Assembly (NCBI GenBank): GCA_937873515.1
Contig: CALMYB010000006.1
Span: 124,001 to 188,000, forward strand
Length of the DNA: 64,000 bases
Source: an uncultured Acidobacteriota bacterium
Lineage (GTDB): Bacteria > Acidobacteriota > Blastocatellia > Pyrinomonadales > Pyrinomonadaceae
Reading direction: 5' to 3'
Part shown: in pieces, positions 24,941 to 33,668 of the stretch
Numbering within the stretch: the stretch's first letter is position 1
How the letters are laid out: every line of letters starts with the position of its first letter
Program-made: the position numbers and the translations under genes
Notes under the pieces: generated by a model
Seen by the model: the letters and a program-made list of their open reading frames with translations, nothing else
What the model was told of the DNA's origin: nothing
Databases searched by the model: none

Positions 24941-25837
24941 ATGCAGAATAAGAGAAAAAGCGATCAGGACCTTCCTTCGCTCGTGATAATTACAGGTCTT
25001 AGCGGCTCGGGGATGAGTTCGGCAACAGATGCTTTCGAGGACCTTGGCTATTTTTGCGTAGATAACTTGCCTGTAACGATGATCTCGACCTTCGGGCGAC
25101 TCATGGTAGGCGATGGCGGAAAGCCGCCGGGTATCGAGCGGGCCGTCCTCGTAATAAACATAAGGGAGCGGCATTTCCTGCCCGAGTTTTCGAGCGAACT
25201 GAAGAAGCTTGCGAAACGCGGCATCGTTCCGTTCATTGTGTTTTTCGAGGCGGCAGACGAAGTTCTTCAGAGAAGGTTCTCTGAAACGCGCCGTCCTCAT
25301 CCGGCAAAGAACGCAAAAGGTTTGGTAGCTTCGATAAAGGCGGAACGTCGGGAAATGATCGACGTTCGCAGGATGGCCGATCTCATCATCGACACAAGCG
25401 ATCACACGGTCCATACGCTCAGACACCTGATCGTACAGAAGTTCAGCGGCAATCCCGACGGCCAGCCGCTCAAGGTCGAGATCATCAGCTTTGGCCACAA
25501 ATATGGAAATCCAAGGGGACTAGACCTTCTTTTCGATGTAAGACATCTGCCGAATCCGTACTTCCATCGCGATCTGAAGGGGTTGACCGGCAGTGACAGG
25601 CCGGTGGTAGAGTTCCTTGAACGCGAAAAGGAAGTTGTCGAGACGGTCGACAGAGTGATCGACCTTTTGATGTATCTCCTTCCGCTCTACCAGCGCGAAG
25701 GTAAATCATACCTTACGGTCGGTATCGGTTGTACGGGCGGGCGCCATCGTTCGGTGATGGTCGCGAACTCGATCGGACGTGCGTTAAAGAAGGCGAAATT
25801 CAATGTCACGATATCGCATCGGGATGCGGAAAAGTAA
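24941..25837 (+). CDS. rapZ: RapZ/YvcJ-family nucleotide-binding protein with altered P-loop
   Basis: This 298-residue RapZ-family protein belongs to a family that in E. coli is an RNA adapter controlling glmS via GlmZ and in Bacillus has nucleotide-dependent activity. The N-terminal P-loop reads GLSGSGMSSA, so the invariant Walker lysine is methionine (ATG codon in GGG-ATG-AGT). The second motif VDNLPV, the FFEAADEVLQRRFSETRR region and the C-terminal GIGCTGGRHRSV with HRD are intact. It sits eight bases after hprK. Length is normal and the frame undisturbed, so this is a substitution, not decay. Confidence 0.93.
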   Translation: MQNKRKSDQDLPSLVIITGLSGSGMSSATDAFEDLGYFCVDNLPVTMISTFGRLMVGDGGKPPGIERAVLVINIRERHFLPEFSSELKKLAKRGIVPFIVFFEAADEVLQRRFSETRRPHPAKNAKGLVASIKAERREMIDVRRMADLIIDTSDHTVHTLRHLIVQKFSGNPDGQPLKVEIISFGHKYGNPRGLDLLFDVRHLPNPYFHRDLKGLTGSDRPVVEFLEREKEVVETVDRVIDLLMYLLPLYQREGKSYLTVGIGCTGGRHRSVMVANSIGRALKKAKFNVTISHRDAEK

Positions 25838-25842
25838 AGATT

Positions 25843-26277
25843 ATGGACGAAATAAAGAGGATCGGAGCGGTCATTGTTTCGCATGGACAAGTGGCGAACG
25901 AGCTGCTTGCGGCGGCGGAGGCTGTGGTTGGTGAGGTGGATAACGTGGCTGCCGTTTCCATCGGTTGGCATGATGACGTAGAAGCGGCAAAAGCTGAGAT
26001 CGAGCGAGCGATCGAACGGGTCTCGCAAGGTGCGGGCGTTCTTCTTCTGACCGATATGTTCGGCGGAACGCCAACGAACATCTCCGCAATGTTTCTTCGC
26101 GAGAACGAGGTCGAGATCGTTTCGGGCGTTAACCTTCCGATGGTCGTAAAGGTTGCGACCATCGGAAAGGCGATCGCTCTAGCGGACTTTGCGAAAGAGA
26201 TCGAGGAGCAGGGTAAATCGGCTATCATGCGCGCGGGCGATTTGCTGGAGCCATTGAAACTTAAGAAGGATGCTTGA
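25843..26277 (+). CDS. PTS EIIA component, mannose family
   Basis: This 144-residue phosphocarrier domain has its phosphorylatable His in AVIVSHGQVANELL (His14). It also has the LLTDMFGGTPTNIS motif and GVNLPMVVKVA, all typical of EIIA-Man. No EIIB, EIIC or EIID is nearby, so it is probably regulatory. The ATG at 25843 follows the rapZ stop by five bases; a longer in-frame reading from 25729 would overlap rapZ and is not supported. It overlaps the HPr gene by 8 bases. Confidence 0.9.
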   Translation: MDEIKRIGAVIVSHGQVANELLAAAEAVVGEVDNVAAVSIGWHDDVEAAKAEIERAIERVSQGAGVLLLTDMFGGTPTNISAMFLRENEVEIVSGVNLPMVVKVATIGKAIALADFAKEIEEQGKSAIMRAGDLLEPLKLKKDA

Positions 26278-26542
26278 GCGGGAGATCCGCATCGTCAATC
26301 CGCTGGGACTGCATGCCCGTGCGGCGGCCAAACTCGTTCGGCTTTCACGCAAATTCTCGTCGAGGATTTTGATCGAGCACCGCGATGCGGACGCGACCGC
26401 GAATGCGAAATCGATGCTTAGCATATTGGCTTTAGCAGCGGGAATGGGGTCGCAGCTCTTTATTCTTGCCGACGGGCCCGACGAAGCAGAGGCCGTGTCG
26501 AGTGTGGCTGACTTGATCGCCAGCGGATTCGGGGAAATTTAG
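26270..26542 (+). CDS. ptsH: Phosphocarrier protein HPr
   Basis: This 90-residue phosphocarrier has the active His15 in NPLGLHARAAAKLV. The regulatory serine region NAKSMLSIL (Ser48, equivalent to Bacillus Ser46) is the target of HPr kinase. Length is canonical. Enzyme I is not in the window. Its adjacency to EIIA, RapZ and HprK suggests a regulatory phosphorelay linked to the sigma-54/HPF locus. Confidence 0.93.
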   Translation: MLEREIRIVNPLGLHARAAAKLVRLSRKFSSRILIEHRDADATANAKSMLSILALAAGMGSQLFILADGPDEAEAVSSVADLIASGFGEI

Positions 26543-26552
26543 GTTCGCGATT

Positions 26553-27488
26553 ATGACTAGAGAAAAAAAGATCGGGCTCTTAGGGGTTCCGCTGGGTTTT
26601 GGAGCGGGAAAGACAGGCAGTGAACTCGGAGTGAACGCAATGCGCCTGTCCATTGTGCGGGGCGAGCGGCTTGCCGATCATATCCGCGGCCTCGGGTACG
26701 ATTTCACTGATCATGGGGATGTCTCCATTGTCCAGCCGATCGATCCGGCTGAAGATGAGAATCCAAAGCACCTCAAGGAGATGCTCTCATCGAGCGAAAA
26801 TATAGTCGGTGCCGTGACACAGATACTTGAGAGCGAAGAATTTCCTGTCATCCTTGGCGGAGACCACGCGATAGCGATCGCAACATTTTCAGCCATTTCA
26901 GCTCATTATCGGAAAAGGGAGCAAGAGATCGGGCTAATCTGGTTTGACGCCCATTCAGACATCAATACGCCCGAAACCTCGCCTTCCGGAAATATACACG
27001 GAATGCCGCTCGCCGTTTTGCTCGGCGAAGGCGACAAGAATTTGGTTGATCTTTGCGGTTTTGCTCCAAAACTCGATAAAAGATACTTTGCGCACGTCGG
27101 TGCACGCGACGTAGACCCGGGCGAACGTTCGCAGATCGAGAAACTTGGGCTTCGCGACCACTTTTTTACGATGAGCGACATCGATAGGCGGGGAATGGCG
27201 GCCTGTGTTACTGATGCGATCGAGATCGCTTCGGCTGCACCGGGTGGTTTTGCCGTAACCTTCGATGTTGACGGCATCGATCCACGTTTTGCGCCGGGAA
27301 GCGGTACGCTTGTTCGCGGCGGTGCAACATATCGCGAGGCACATCTGACCCTTGAAATGATAGCTGCGAGCGGTAGAATGCGTTCATTCGAGATCGTCGA
27401 GGTGAATCCGCTTCTCGATCAGTCGAATATCACGGTCGAGCTGGCTTGCGAACTGATCCTTTCTGCCCTTGGCAAAACGATCTTGTAA
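26553..27488 (+). CDS. rocF: Arginase/ureohydrolase-family enzyme
   Basis: This 311-residue binuclear manganese hydrolase has all metal ligands: GGDHAIAI, WFDAHSDIN and FDVDGIDP. The segments SPSGNIHGMPL and the C-terminal EVNPLLD fit arginase (L-arginine to ornithine and urea) better than agmatinase, though this cannot be settled by eye. The gene follows HPr by ten bases. The window also carries an arginine biosynthesis operon at 41907-47455, so the pair would need opposing control. Confidence 0.88.
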   Translation: MTREKKIGLLGVPLGFGAGKTGSELGVNAMRLSIVRGERLADHIRGLGYDFTDHGDVSIVQPIDPAEDENPKHLKEMLSSSENIVGAVTQILESEEFPVILGGDHAIAIATFSAISAHYRKREQEIGLIWFDAHSDINTPETSPSGNIHGMPLAVLLGEGDKNLVDLCGFAPKLDKRYFAHVGARDVDPGERSQIEKLGLRDHFFTMSDIDRRGMAACVTDAIEIASAAPGGFAVTFDVDGIDPRFAPGSGTLVRGGATYREAHLTLEMIAASGRMRSFEIVEVNPLLDQSNITVELACELILSALGKTIL

Positions 27489-27493
27489 AGAAT

Positions 27494-28609
27494 ATGAAGA
27501 AGAACCTCGCCATCATTTTTGGGGGCCGATCGGGCGAACATGAAATTGCCGTCCGCTCGGCCCGAACCGTTATCGAGCATGCAGACCCGGCAAATTACCA
27601 TCTCTTTCCGGTTGCGATCTCCCCGACGGGCGAATGGCTTAGCCCTGCAGAGTCGCTTGCGATGTTCCCGGAGGACGTAAGGGCCGCATTTGAAAGGCAG
27701 TATGGCGAGCCGTCGGACCGGCTTCACATATTAACGGGCGATGCAAGCGTTGGAGGATTCACGATCCCGAACGGCGGAACGCAGCCTTTGGATTGTGTCT
27801 TTCCCGTACTTCACGGAACCTATGGCGAAGACGGCACGATCCAGGGCCTTTTCGAAATGGCGGACGTGGCATACATCGGATGCGGCGTACTTGCGTCGTC
27901 CTGCGGGATGGACAAAGTGACCATGAAGACGCTTTTCCGCGAGGCCGATCTTGCGATCTGCGAATATGTATGGTTCCTTCGGAGCGAATGGGAACTGCAG
28001 CCGGACAGCGTCGTTCGTTCGGTCGAAGCAAAGATAGGTTATCCTTGCTTCGTCAAGCCTGCAAACTTGGGTTCCTCGGTCGGCATCACGCGAGCAGACG
28101 ATGAAGCGGGCCTTCGAAAGGCGATCGAGTTGGCTGCAGAGTACGACCGCAAGATAATTGTCGAAGAAGGCCTTGATGTGCGCGAGATCGAGTGTGCTGT
28201 GCTTGGAAATGAGGATCCAAGCGCAAGCGAGGCCGGCGAGTACATCATCCGCGATGAGTCAAAGGCGTTTCTTGATTGGAATGAAAAATATACGGGAACG
28301 GGGAATAACGAGTTCATCACGCCGGCTCCGCTTTCGACCGAACTCTCAGACAAGATCCGACAGCTTGCGGTCCTCGCATTCAAAGCGATCGACGGTTCGG
28401 GCCTTGCTCGCGTCGATTTCTTCTTGCGAAAGGATTCAGGTTCGCTTCTGGTCAACGAAATAAACACGATGCCCGGCCTTACGGATGCTTCCGGGTATCC
28501 GAAGATGTGGGCAGCATCGGGAATGTCGTTCAGGCAAGTGATCGATCGGCTTGTTGACCTAGCGATCGAGCGCTACGACGACAAGAAGCGCAACCGTACC
28601 GACAGATAA
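27494..28609 (+). CDS. ddl: D-alanine--D-alanine ligase
   Basis: This 371-residue ATP-grasp enzyme makes D-Ala-D-Ala for peptidoglycan. Motifs seen are the N-terminal IIFGGRSGEHEIAVRSA, VFPVLHGTYGEDGTIQGL, KPANLGSSVGI, a catalytic-loop region YDRKIIVEEGLDVREIE and metal ligands LVNEINTMPGLT. The start is ATG 27494 (MKKNLAII), five bases after the arginase stop. A longer reading from 27446 overlaps arginase and is rejected. The gene ends convergently, four bases from the VWFA gene. Confidence 0.95.
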   Translation: MKKNLAIIFGGRSGEHEIAVRSARTVIEHADPANYHLFPVAISPTGEWLSPAESLAMFPEDVRAAFERQYGEPSDRLHILTGDASVGGFTIPNGGTQPLDCVFPVLHGTYGEDGTIQGLFEMADVAYIGCGVLASSCGMDKVTMKTLFREADLAICEYVWFLRSEWELQPDSVVRSVEAKIGYPCFVKPANLGSSVGITRADDEAGLRKAIELAAEYDRKIIVEEGLDVREIECAVLGNEDPSASEAGEYIIRDESKAFLDWNEKYTGTGNNEFITPAPLSTELSDKIRQLAVLAFKAIDGSGLARVDFFLRKDSGSLLVNEINTMPGLTDASGYPKMWAASGMSFRQVIDRLVDLAIERYDDKKRNRTDR

Positions 28610-28613
28610 CCGG

Positions 28614-29561
28614 TCAGTTTTTGCGTTTTGGGGCGATATACCCTTCGCGGGTCCGGATCTTAAGGCCGCCGCGAGCGACCCTGACCTCGATCGTGTGAAA
28701 CTTGCCGTCCTCTTTTAGGTCAGCGGGCTGATATGTCAGGGTGTATTGATTCCCGAGTTCCTCAACGATCGAGGCGAAAGCGTGGCGCATCTCGGTACCG
28801 CCGGGTGTAGCGACAAAGGTTCCGCCGGTTTTCCCGGCAAAACTCTTCAATGCATCCTGCATTAGTGCCTTTTCCTGCGGCGGTGCATCCTTCGGAGACA
28901 TATCGACGGTGTAGATCAAAGCACCGACATCAAAGGCAGCTTTCAGGGCCTTCTTCTGTGAATACTTGCTGCTGTTATCTGCCCCGTCGGAGATCACGAT
29001 GATCGCTCGTCGCTTCTCAGGCCTGACGGAAAGCATTTTAGCGGCGACCACGACCGCATCGTTCAGAGAGGTCATACCGTCGGCTTTAAGGTCAAAAAAG
29101 AGATCCGGAAGGTCGCGGCTTGCCTGAAAATCACGCAGCACTTGGACCTTGCTATCAAAACTCGCGACGGCGGCGAAGTCTTGGCCTCGTAAGCCTTCAA
29201 GGAACTTGATCGCGGCACTTCGCGCGTTGCTGACGCGATATTCCATGCTGCCCGAACTGTCGATCAGAATGACGGCAGCGAACGGCGTGGATTCCACTGT
29301 AAATGACTCGATCTTTTGAGGCTTGCCGTTGTCCAGTATCGTAAAGAGTTCTTGCCCTAGACCCGAAACAGCTTGTCCGTTGCGGTCAGCAACATAGACA
29401 TTCGCCACAACGACCGACGAATCCACGGTGATAACATCATCATCCTCGGATTGGGCATTGACCCCAAGAACTAGAGGCGCAACCGCAAGTGCGACGGCAA
29501 AACATCCGACGGCCGGTCGCTGAGAGCGGAGCAAACCGCGTAGCTTGGCAAAGAGGTTCAT
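28614..29561 (-). CDS. Secreted VWFA-domain protein, acidobacterial type
   Basis: This 315-residue exported protein has a signal peptide at ~1-36. A short N-terminal domain (ITVDSSVVVANVYVADRNG, LFTILDNGKPQKIESF) precedes a von Willebrand A domain whose metal site is DSSGSMEYR. This arrangement matches the VWFA-related domain family noted as characteristic of Acidobacteria. The end is basic (RTREGYIAPKRKN). Its ATG overlaps the stop of the upstream secreted gene (ATGA). Function is unknown; adhesion or matrix interaction is only a guess. Confidence 0.87.
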   Translation of the reverse strand: MNLFAKLRGLLRSQRPAVGCFAVALAVAPLVLGVNAQSEDDDVITVDSSVVVANVYVADRNGQAVSGLGQELFTILDNGKPQKIESFTVESTPFAAVILIDSSGSMEYRVSNARSAAIKFLEGLRGQDFAAVASFDSKVQVLRDFQASRDLPDLFFDLKADGMTSLNDAVVVAAKMLSVRPEKRRAIIVISDGADNSSKYSQKKALKAAFDVGALIYTVDMSPKDAPPQEKALMQDALKSFAGKTGGTFVATPGGTEMRHAFASIVEELGNQYTLTYQPADLKEDGKFHTIEVRVARGGLKIRTREGYIAPKRKN

Positions 29562-30121
29562 TGATAGGTCTTGAGCTTGCGAACAATGCGGAGTACGTCT
29601 GCCGTCGATTCGATGGCCGAGGCTGAAACCGTGAATCGCGTCGTCTTCTTCAGTTCGGCTACCATTAGTTTAACCGCCGCGTCTAACTCCATTGCAGCCT
29701 CGAACGGCGTTGGTCCGACTCGCTTGTCCGACAACAACGCGAGTAGGGCGTCCTCATCACCTCCTAGATCGTCAAGCACGTCGCCTGTCAGCTTGTCGAG
29801 CTCTTGGAGTCGGCCGCGGTCGGCGTTCGAAAGTGTTGATGCCTTTTCGACAGAAGCTTTGATCTGGCCTGCAAGTTTGGCAACCGCATCGCCCTGGTCG
29901 AGCATCTTTTCATAGTCTTTCTTCGCTTTCTCGATCCGCATCCGGATCAACATATCCCGGACACCTTTCGGAGATTCCTGCTGCTGTCTGGTTCGACGAG
30001 GAAATGCCGGCGTCTCCTCGTCCGACCGATCCTGTGCATGACTGTTGCCGGCCACGAGCAAGAGTGTGCTGAGTGCGAAGATAAGTATGAATATGCTACG
30101 GCCCGTCATCCTTTGGTACAT
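29558..30121 (-). CDS. Secreted hypothetical helical protein
   Basis: This 187-residue protein has a signal peptide (~1-29, SIFILIFALSTLLLVAGNSH). After a charged linker rich in Arg and Gln, the body is predicted helical, with a long coiled-coil-like stretch (MRIEKAKKDYEKMLDQGDAV, LSNADRGRLQELDKLTGD). I do not recognise the family. It is sandwiched between two secreted genes with overlaps of 4 and 26 bases, so all three are one operon. The start may instead be the ATG four codons further in. Confidence 0.7.
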   Translation of the reverse strand: MYQRMTGRSIFILIFALSTLLLVAGNSHAQDRSDEETPAFPRRTRQQQESPKGVRDMLIRMRIEKAKKDYEKMLDQGDAVAKLAGQIKASVEKASTLSNADRGRLQELDKLTGDVLDDLGGDEDALLALLSDKRVGPTPFEAAMELDAAVKLMVAELKKTTRFTVSASAIESTADVLRIVRKLKTYQ

Positions 30122-30743
30122 CCTGGACGGGATCGGGAGAGGTTCCCGTAACCGTCTCGACCAACTTTGATAGAAATTCGTCCTCGATCACGCCCGAACT
30201 GGGCACGGTCAGCCATTCTGAGGTAAGGCCGTTTCCGGCGCGGCCTTCGATCTTTGCATTCACTGAGACCTTGTTCTGGATGCCATCGATCGTTTGTACG
30301 TCGATGGTAAGCGTATATTGTGCTCTGGTCCACGCTGTGTCAGGATCTGCAACCTCTCCGACCCGAGCCAGTTCGCCGCGTGTCAGAACGATACCTTTTG
30401 CAAAGACAAAAGGCTGCGTAACGATATATCCGTCCGGGAGCCGGGATGACGCCTCGTCTAGAATGATCTTCCTGTCGCGAAGCACTTCCTGAATCGCATT
30501 GATCAGAGCGTCACGTCGCGAAGCGATCTTGTACGGGTTCGGCAGCATCGCACGAACCTTCGTCTTTCCTTTTCCCCAGTCGAAGGAACGCGACACATCG
30601 GATGGACGGCTTGTCGGGTTTCCTTCCTGTTTTATCTTTTCCGTCTGTGAGTCGATCCCTTTCTGCGCAACTAGCGGCAGGGCGAAACAAAAGAGCCCAA
30701 GGGACGCGATAACGAATTTCGAAAATGATCTTGACCGGTTCAC
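30096..30743 (-). CDS. Secreted hypothetical protein
   Basis: This 215-residue protein has an N-terminal signal peptide (FVIASLGLFCFALPLVAQ) and an alpha/beta body (NAIQEVLRDRKIILDEAS, AQYTLTIDVQTIDGIQNKV). The start is GTG at 30743. I do not recognise the family; the pattern is loosely like small periplasmic or lipoprotein-type domains. It is the first gene of the three-gene secreted operon ending in the VWFA protein. Confidence 0.7.
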   Translation of the reverse strand: MNRSRSFSKFVIASLGLFCFALPLVAQKGIDSQTEKIKQEGNPTSRPSDVSRSFDWGKGKTKVRAMLPNPYKIASRRDALINAIQEVLRDRKIILDEASSRLPDGYIVTQPFVFAKGIVLTRGELARVGEVADPDTAWTRAQYTLTIDVQTIDGIQNKVSVNAKIEGRAGNGLTSEWLTVPSSGVIEDEFLSKLVETVTGTSPDPVQDVPKDDGP

Positions 30744-30828
30744 AGGTTCTAATATGACACAAAACCGCGGGAATACTGAATGATTAGATGTTCATCGGGC
30801 GACGAACGTTGTAGGCGCAAAAGGAAAA

Positions 30829-31590
30829 TTACCGCTCGTGCCCTCGGTGCATCTGCCAGAGAAGGGCATTCTTCAGAAAAACGTTATATGCCCCGAATCC
30901 CGCGATTATCAGCCCTTGAGGTCCGTCTAGAAAGCCCGCTCGAAGGATATAGTCGCGGACGAAGGAGAAAACCGGAGCAGCCGCTATCTTGAGAACGGAA
31001 GCTTTCTTGCCGTTTGCGTACATTGCGCTCGCCGAAAGCGGTGCATACCGTTCTTGGATCATACGGGCGTGGTCGTTAATGTTTTCGCAAGTAAAATGCA
31101 GCAGGTCGGACTTCAGATCGCCTACTGCCATTCCGGCATCTACCCTGAACGATTCGTGAATAACGTCCTGTGACCAATGGCCTTTCCTGCGGTCGAACAG
31201 CCTAAGCTGCCGGTCGGGATACCATCCGCCGTGGCGGATCGCACGCCCGGCATAAATTGCCAGTCGCGGAATCTTGTATCCTGCCGAGGCCTTGCCATTG
31301 TCAATGGTCGTTCTGATCTCCTCTGCCAGAGCCTTTGTGGCTTCTTCATCCGCATCGAGGCTGAAGATCAGATCGTTGGCCGCGGCGTCAACTGCAAATT
31401 GCTTCTGCCGTCCGAAACCGAGCCACTCCTGTTCGATCACACGCGCCCCAAGTTCGGCGGCGATCTCCTTCGTCCCGTCGGTGCTTCCGGAATCGACGAC
31501 CACTATCTCATCCGCCCAGTCGACCGACCTTATCGCTCGGGCAATATTTTTCTCTTCGTTGAGGGTAATGATGACGGCAGAGATCTTCAC
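30829..31590 (-). CDS. Family 2 glycosyltransferase, WaaE-like
   Basis: This ~253-residue GT-A glycosyltransferase is predicted to add a sugar to lipid A core or another envelope glycan. The N-terminus ISAVIITLNEEKNIARAIRS, then WADEIVVVDSGSTDGT and the metal motif LDADEEAT, follow the WaaE/KdtX pattern. A C-terminal hydrophobic patch (FLDGPQGLIIAGFGAYN) suggests membrane association. The start is taken as GTG 31590 (MKISAVI), since upstream sequence in this frame is shadow of the TolC-like gene. It lies 100 bases after that gene and may be co-transcribed with it. Confidence 0.88.
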   Translation of the reverse strand: MKISAVIITLNEEKNIARAIRSVDWADEIVVVDSGSTDGTKEIAAELGARVIEQEWLGFGRQKQFAVDAAANDLIFSLDADEEATKALAEEIRTTIDNGKASAGYKIPRLAIYAGRAIRHGGWYPDRQLRLFDRRKGHWSQDVIHESFRVDAGMAVGDLKSDLLHFTCENINDHARMIQERYAPLSASAMYANGKKASVLKIAAAPVFSFVRDYILRAGFLDGPQGLIIAGFGAYNVFLKNALLWQMHRGHER

Positions 31591-31690
31591 AGCGAGGATT
31601 TTCGCAAACTTCGGCGAAAATGCGAAAAGTGCCGCAAGCCTGTAAACGGCCGGCGACACTTCTTTCGGTGCCAAAAAGTAGAACTCGGGT

Positions 31691-33475
31691 CTATTTGATA
31701 TCGACAGGTCGGTCGATCGTAATGTTGTGCTCCCGAAATGAAGTAGCGGTAGCTCGCTCTCGATCGGCAACAGCCTTTGCATAGTCCGTCTCGGCACGGA
31801 TCTCCGCATTTTGTGCCGCCAGGAGGGCATTCTCTCTTTGGAAGAGCAGAAACGTCGTCGAGCGGCCGGCGTCATAAAGCTTTCGCTCGCCGGCCAACTG
31901 GGTCTCGGCACTCTGCCTCGCCCTTCGCGCCGTGTCGACTCGAAGACGGGCCGTTTCGACCGCTTGAACGGCATTGCGAACATCTGTGAGCACCGTCTCC
32001 TCCTGGGCACGCGTTTGAGCGGCCAGTCGCTCGCCGGCGATCTTTGCTCCGGCGAGATTCGCTTTTGCCGTTCGGTTGAAGAACGGGAAAGAGAAGGTTA
32101 CACCGATCGAATAGTTCGGAGCATCGCTTCGGAACATATTGCCCATAGATCGATTGAACCCGCCCACGAAATAAGGGGGTGAGCCCGGTACGGTCAAGAG
32201 CGGATTCGGAAGCTGCGAACCGGGCGCAAAAAGCGTATTGAGCTTCTGTCGAAGGATCTCATCATTTCCTGTGAACTGCGGTATCAGGCTATTGGCCGTA
32301 GAGACGTTGCCGCGCGCGATCCCGTCCAGCGAAAACGTCGTGTTGAGATCGATCTGTGGTTTTGACTGGTTTTTGAAGTATCGAACGTCAAGATCGTTGA
32401 TGTCCCGCTGCAGCTTCAGACGGCGGAGCTCGAACCGGTTGTCGAAGGCGTCATTTATGGCCGCATTGAGATCTGACGGGAGCGGCACGACCTTTGGCGA
32501 ATCCGTCGGTACGATCGCCTGAGCCCATTCCGGTGCAAGGGCATCACGGATGACCAGCTTTTTCAAGGTGTTCTCAGAGACGCTGACCTGCTGCGTTGCG
32601 AGAAGCAGGTCGCCCTCGCGATTCGCGAGTTCCGTTTCGACTTCCGCTTTCTCGAGCGGAGCCGCGGCCCCTGCATCGATCTTTGCGGTGATCTGACGGA
32701 GGTTCTCGCGGGCAAGTTCCACGTTTGCCTTCTGATTTTGCTGATTCCGCAGGGCGAGGACGAGATCCCAGTAGGCCTGCTGAACACTTGTGATCGTGGT
32801 CGTAGCCTGTAGCTGGAAGTCCGAGTCCGACTGTTGGAGCTGCTTCTTTGCGATCTTGATCTGCCGACGTGTGCTGTCGATACTAAAGTTCCGAAGAAGC
32901 GGCTGCGTAAAGTTAAAGCCGAGCTGCGATGAATATATCGCTGAGCTGCTCGACGAAAGTCCACCCGATGTGACCTGAGCTTGCGCAAAGGCGTTTTCGG
33001 TTCGAGTGTTATTGAAGAATCCTTGGATCGTACCTCCGCCCGGCTTGATCCGTTGGTTGATATTGCCGTTTAGCCGAACATCATTCGTGCCTTGCTGTCC
33101 GGTCGAGGATGAATGCGAAAACGTCGGCTGAAACGTAAAGACCGGATCGTAGAGGCCTCTAAGACCGCGAACATTGGTGTCCGCTATTCGAACATCCGTT
33201 CGCGAAACCTCAATATCATTGTTATTCGCAAGAGCTCGCTTTATCGCCTCATCGAGCGACATCGGCAATGGCGAGGCCGTTTGAACGCCGATCCGAGACG
33301 TGGTCGAGGGAGAATAATTGTCTGTCGACCGGTCCGTAGAGATAGAGCGGGCAGTTGCCGCAACGTCAGCGGTCGGAGCCGGCCTATCCTGAGCCAGGCC
33401 GGCGATCGAGGACACAGCCACCACTCCGACAACAGCAGATATCAAGAAAAGTCTAGTTTGACGACGCAAAGTCAT
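31691..33475 (-). CDS. TolC-family outer-membrane efflux protein
   Basis: This 594-residue outer-membrane channel component has a signal peptide at ~1-28 (LFLISAVVGVVAVSSIAGLA). Two repeated OEP domains follow, with long alpha-helical hairpins (AYWDLVLALRNQQNQKANVE; AVETARLRVDTARRARQSAE), and short beta segments ending in NFTQPLLRNF and VTFSFPFFNR. It would pair with an inner-membrane pump not present in the window. Divergent from gapA across 193 bp. Confidence 0.9.
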   Translation of the reverse strand: MTLRRQTRLFLISAVVGVVAVSSIAGLAQDRPAPTADVAATARSISTDRSTDNYSPSTTSRIGVQTASPLPMSLDEAIKRALANNNDIEVSRTDVRIADTNVRGLRGLYDPVFTFQPTFSHSSSTGQQGTNDVRLNGNINQRIKPGGGTIQGFFNNTRTENAFAQAQVTSGGLSSSSSAIYSSQLGFNFTQPLLRNFSIDSTRRQIKIAKKQLQQSDSDFQLQATTTITSVQQAYWDLVLALRNQQNQKANVELARENLRQITAKIDAGAAAPLEKAEVETELANREGDLLLATQQVSVSENTLKKLVIRDALAPEWAQAIVPTDSPKVVPLPSDLNAAINDAFDNRFELRRLKLQRDINDLDVRYFKNQSKPQIDLNTTFSLDGIARGNVSTANSLIPQFTGNDEILRQKLNTLFAPGSQLPNPLLTVPGSPPYFVGGFNRSMGNMFRSDAPNYSIGVTFSFPFFNRTAKANLAGAKIAGERLAAQTRAQEETVLTDVRNAVQAVETARLRVDTARRARQSAETQLAGERKLYDAGRSTTFLLFQRENALLAAQNAEIRAETDYAKAVADRERATATSFREHNITIDRPVDIK

Positions 33476-33595
33476 TAGTTATTGCTCCGGTAGAAGTGCG
33501 AGATACAAGTTTACCGTAAAAAATCTAAACGGGTATTACGCCTGCAAATTTTTGTTTGTTTCAACTATCTTCCCGTGTGCGTAAAGTTTTGCAAA

Positions 33596-33624
33596 TTGAG
33601 TTTCGAGCTGTGATTTAGTATCTT
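33596..33624 (+). promoter_or_regulatory. Promoter candidate for gapA
   Basis: TTGAGT (33596-33601), 17 bases, then TATCTT (33619-33624) precede the gapA start by 45 bases. A strong AAGGAG ribosome site follows at 33653-33658. The same 193-bp spacer must also hold the tolC-like promoter on the other strand. Confidence 0.35.
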
Positions 33625-33668
33625 AGGCGTTTAATATAACGCACTTTTCCTTAAGGAGACTTTATAGA

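Noticed and set aside
27446..27493. Upstream extension of ddl overlapping arginase
   Set aside because: The family begins at MKKNLAIIFGG; the extension is arginase sequence in another frame.
31591..32010. N-terminal extension of the glycosyltransferase into the TolC-like gene
   Set aside because: The extra ~140 residues are out-of-frame TolC-like sequence; family homology starts at ISAVIITLNE.
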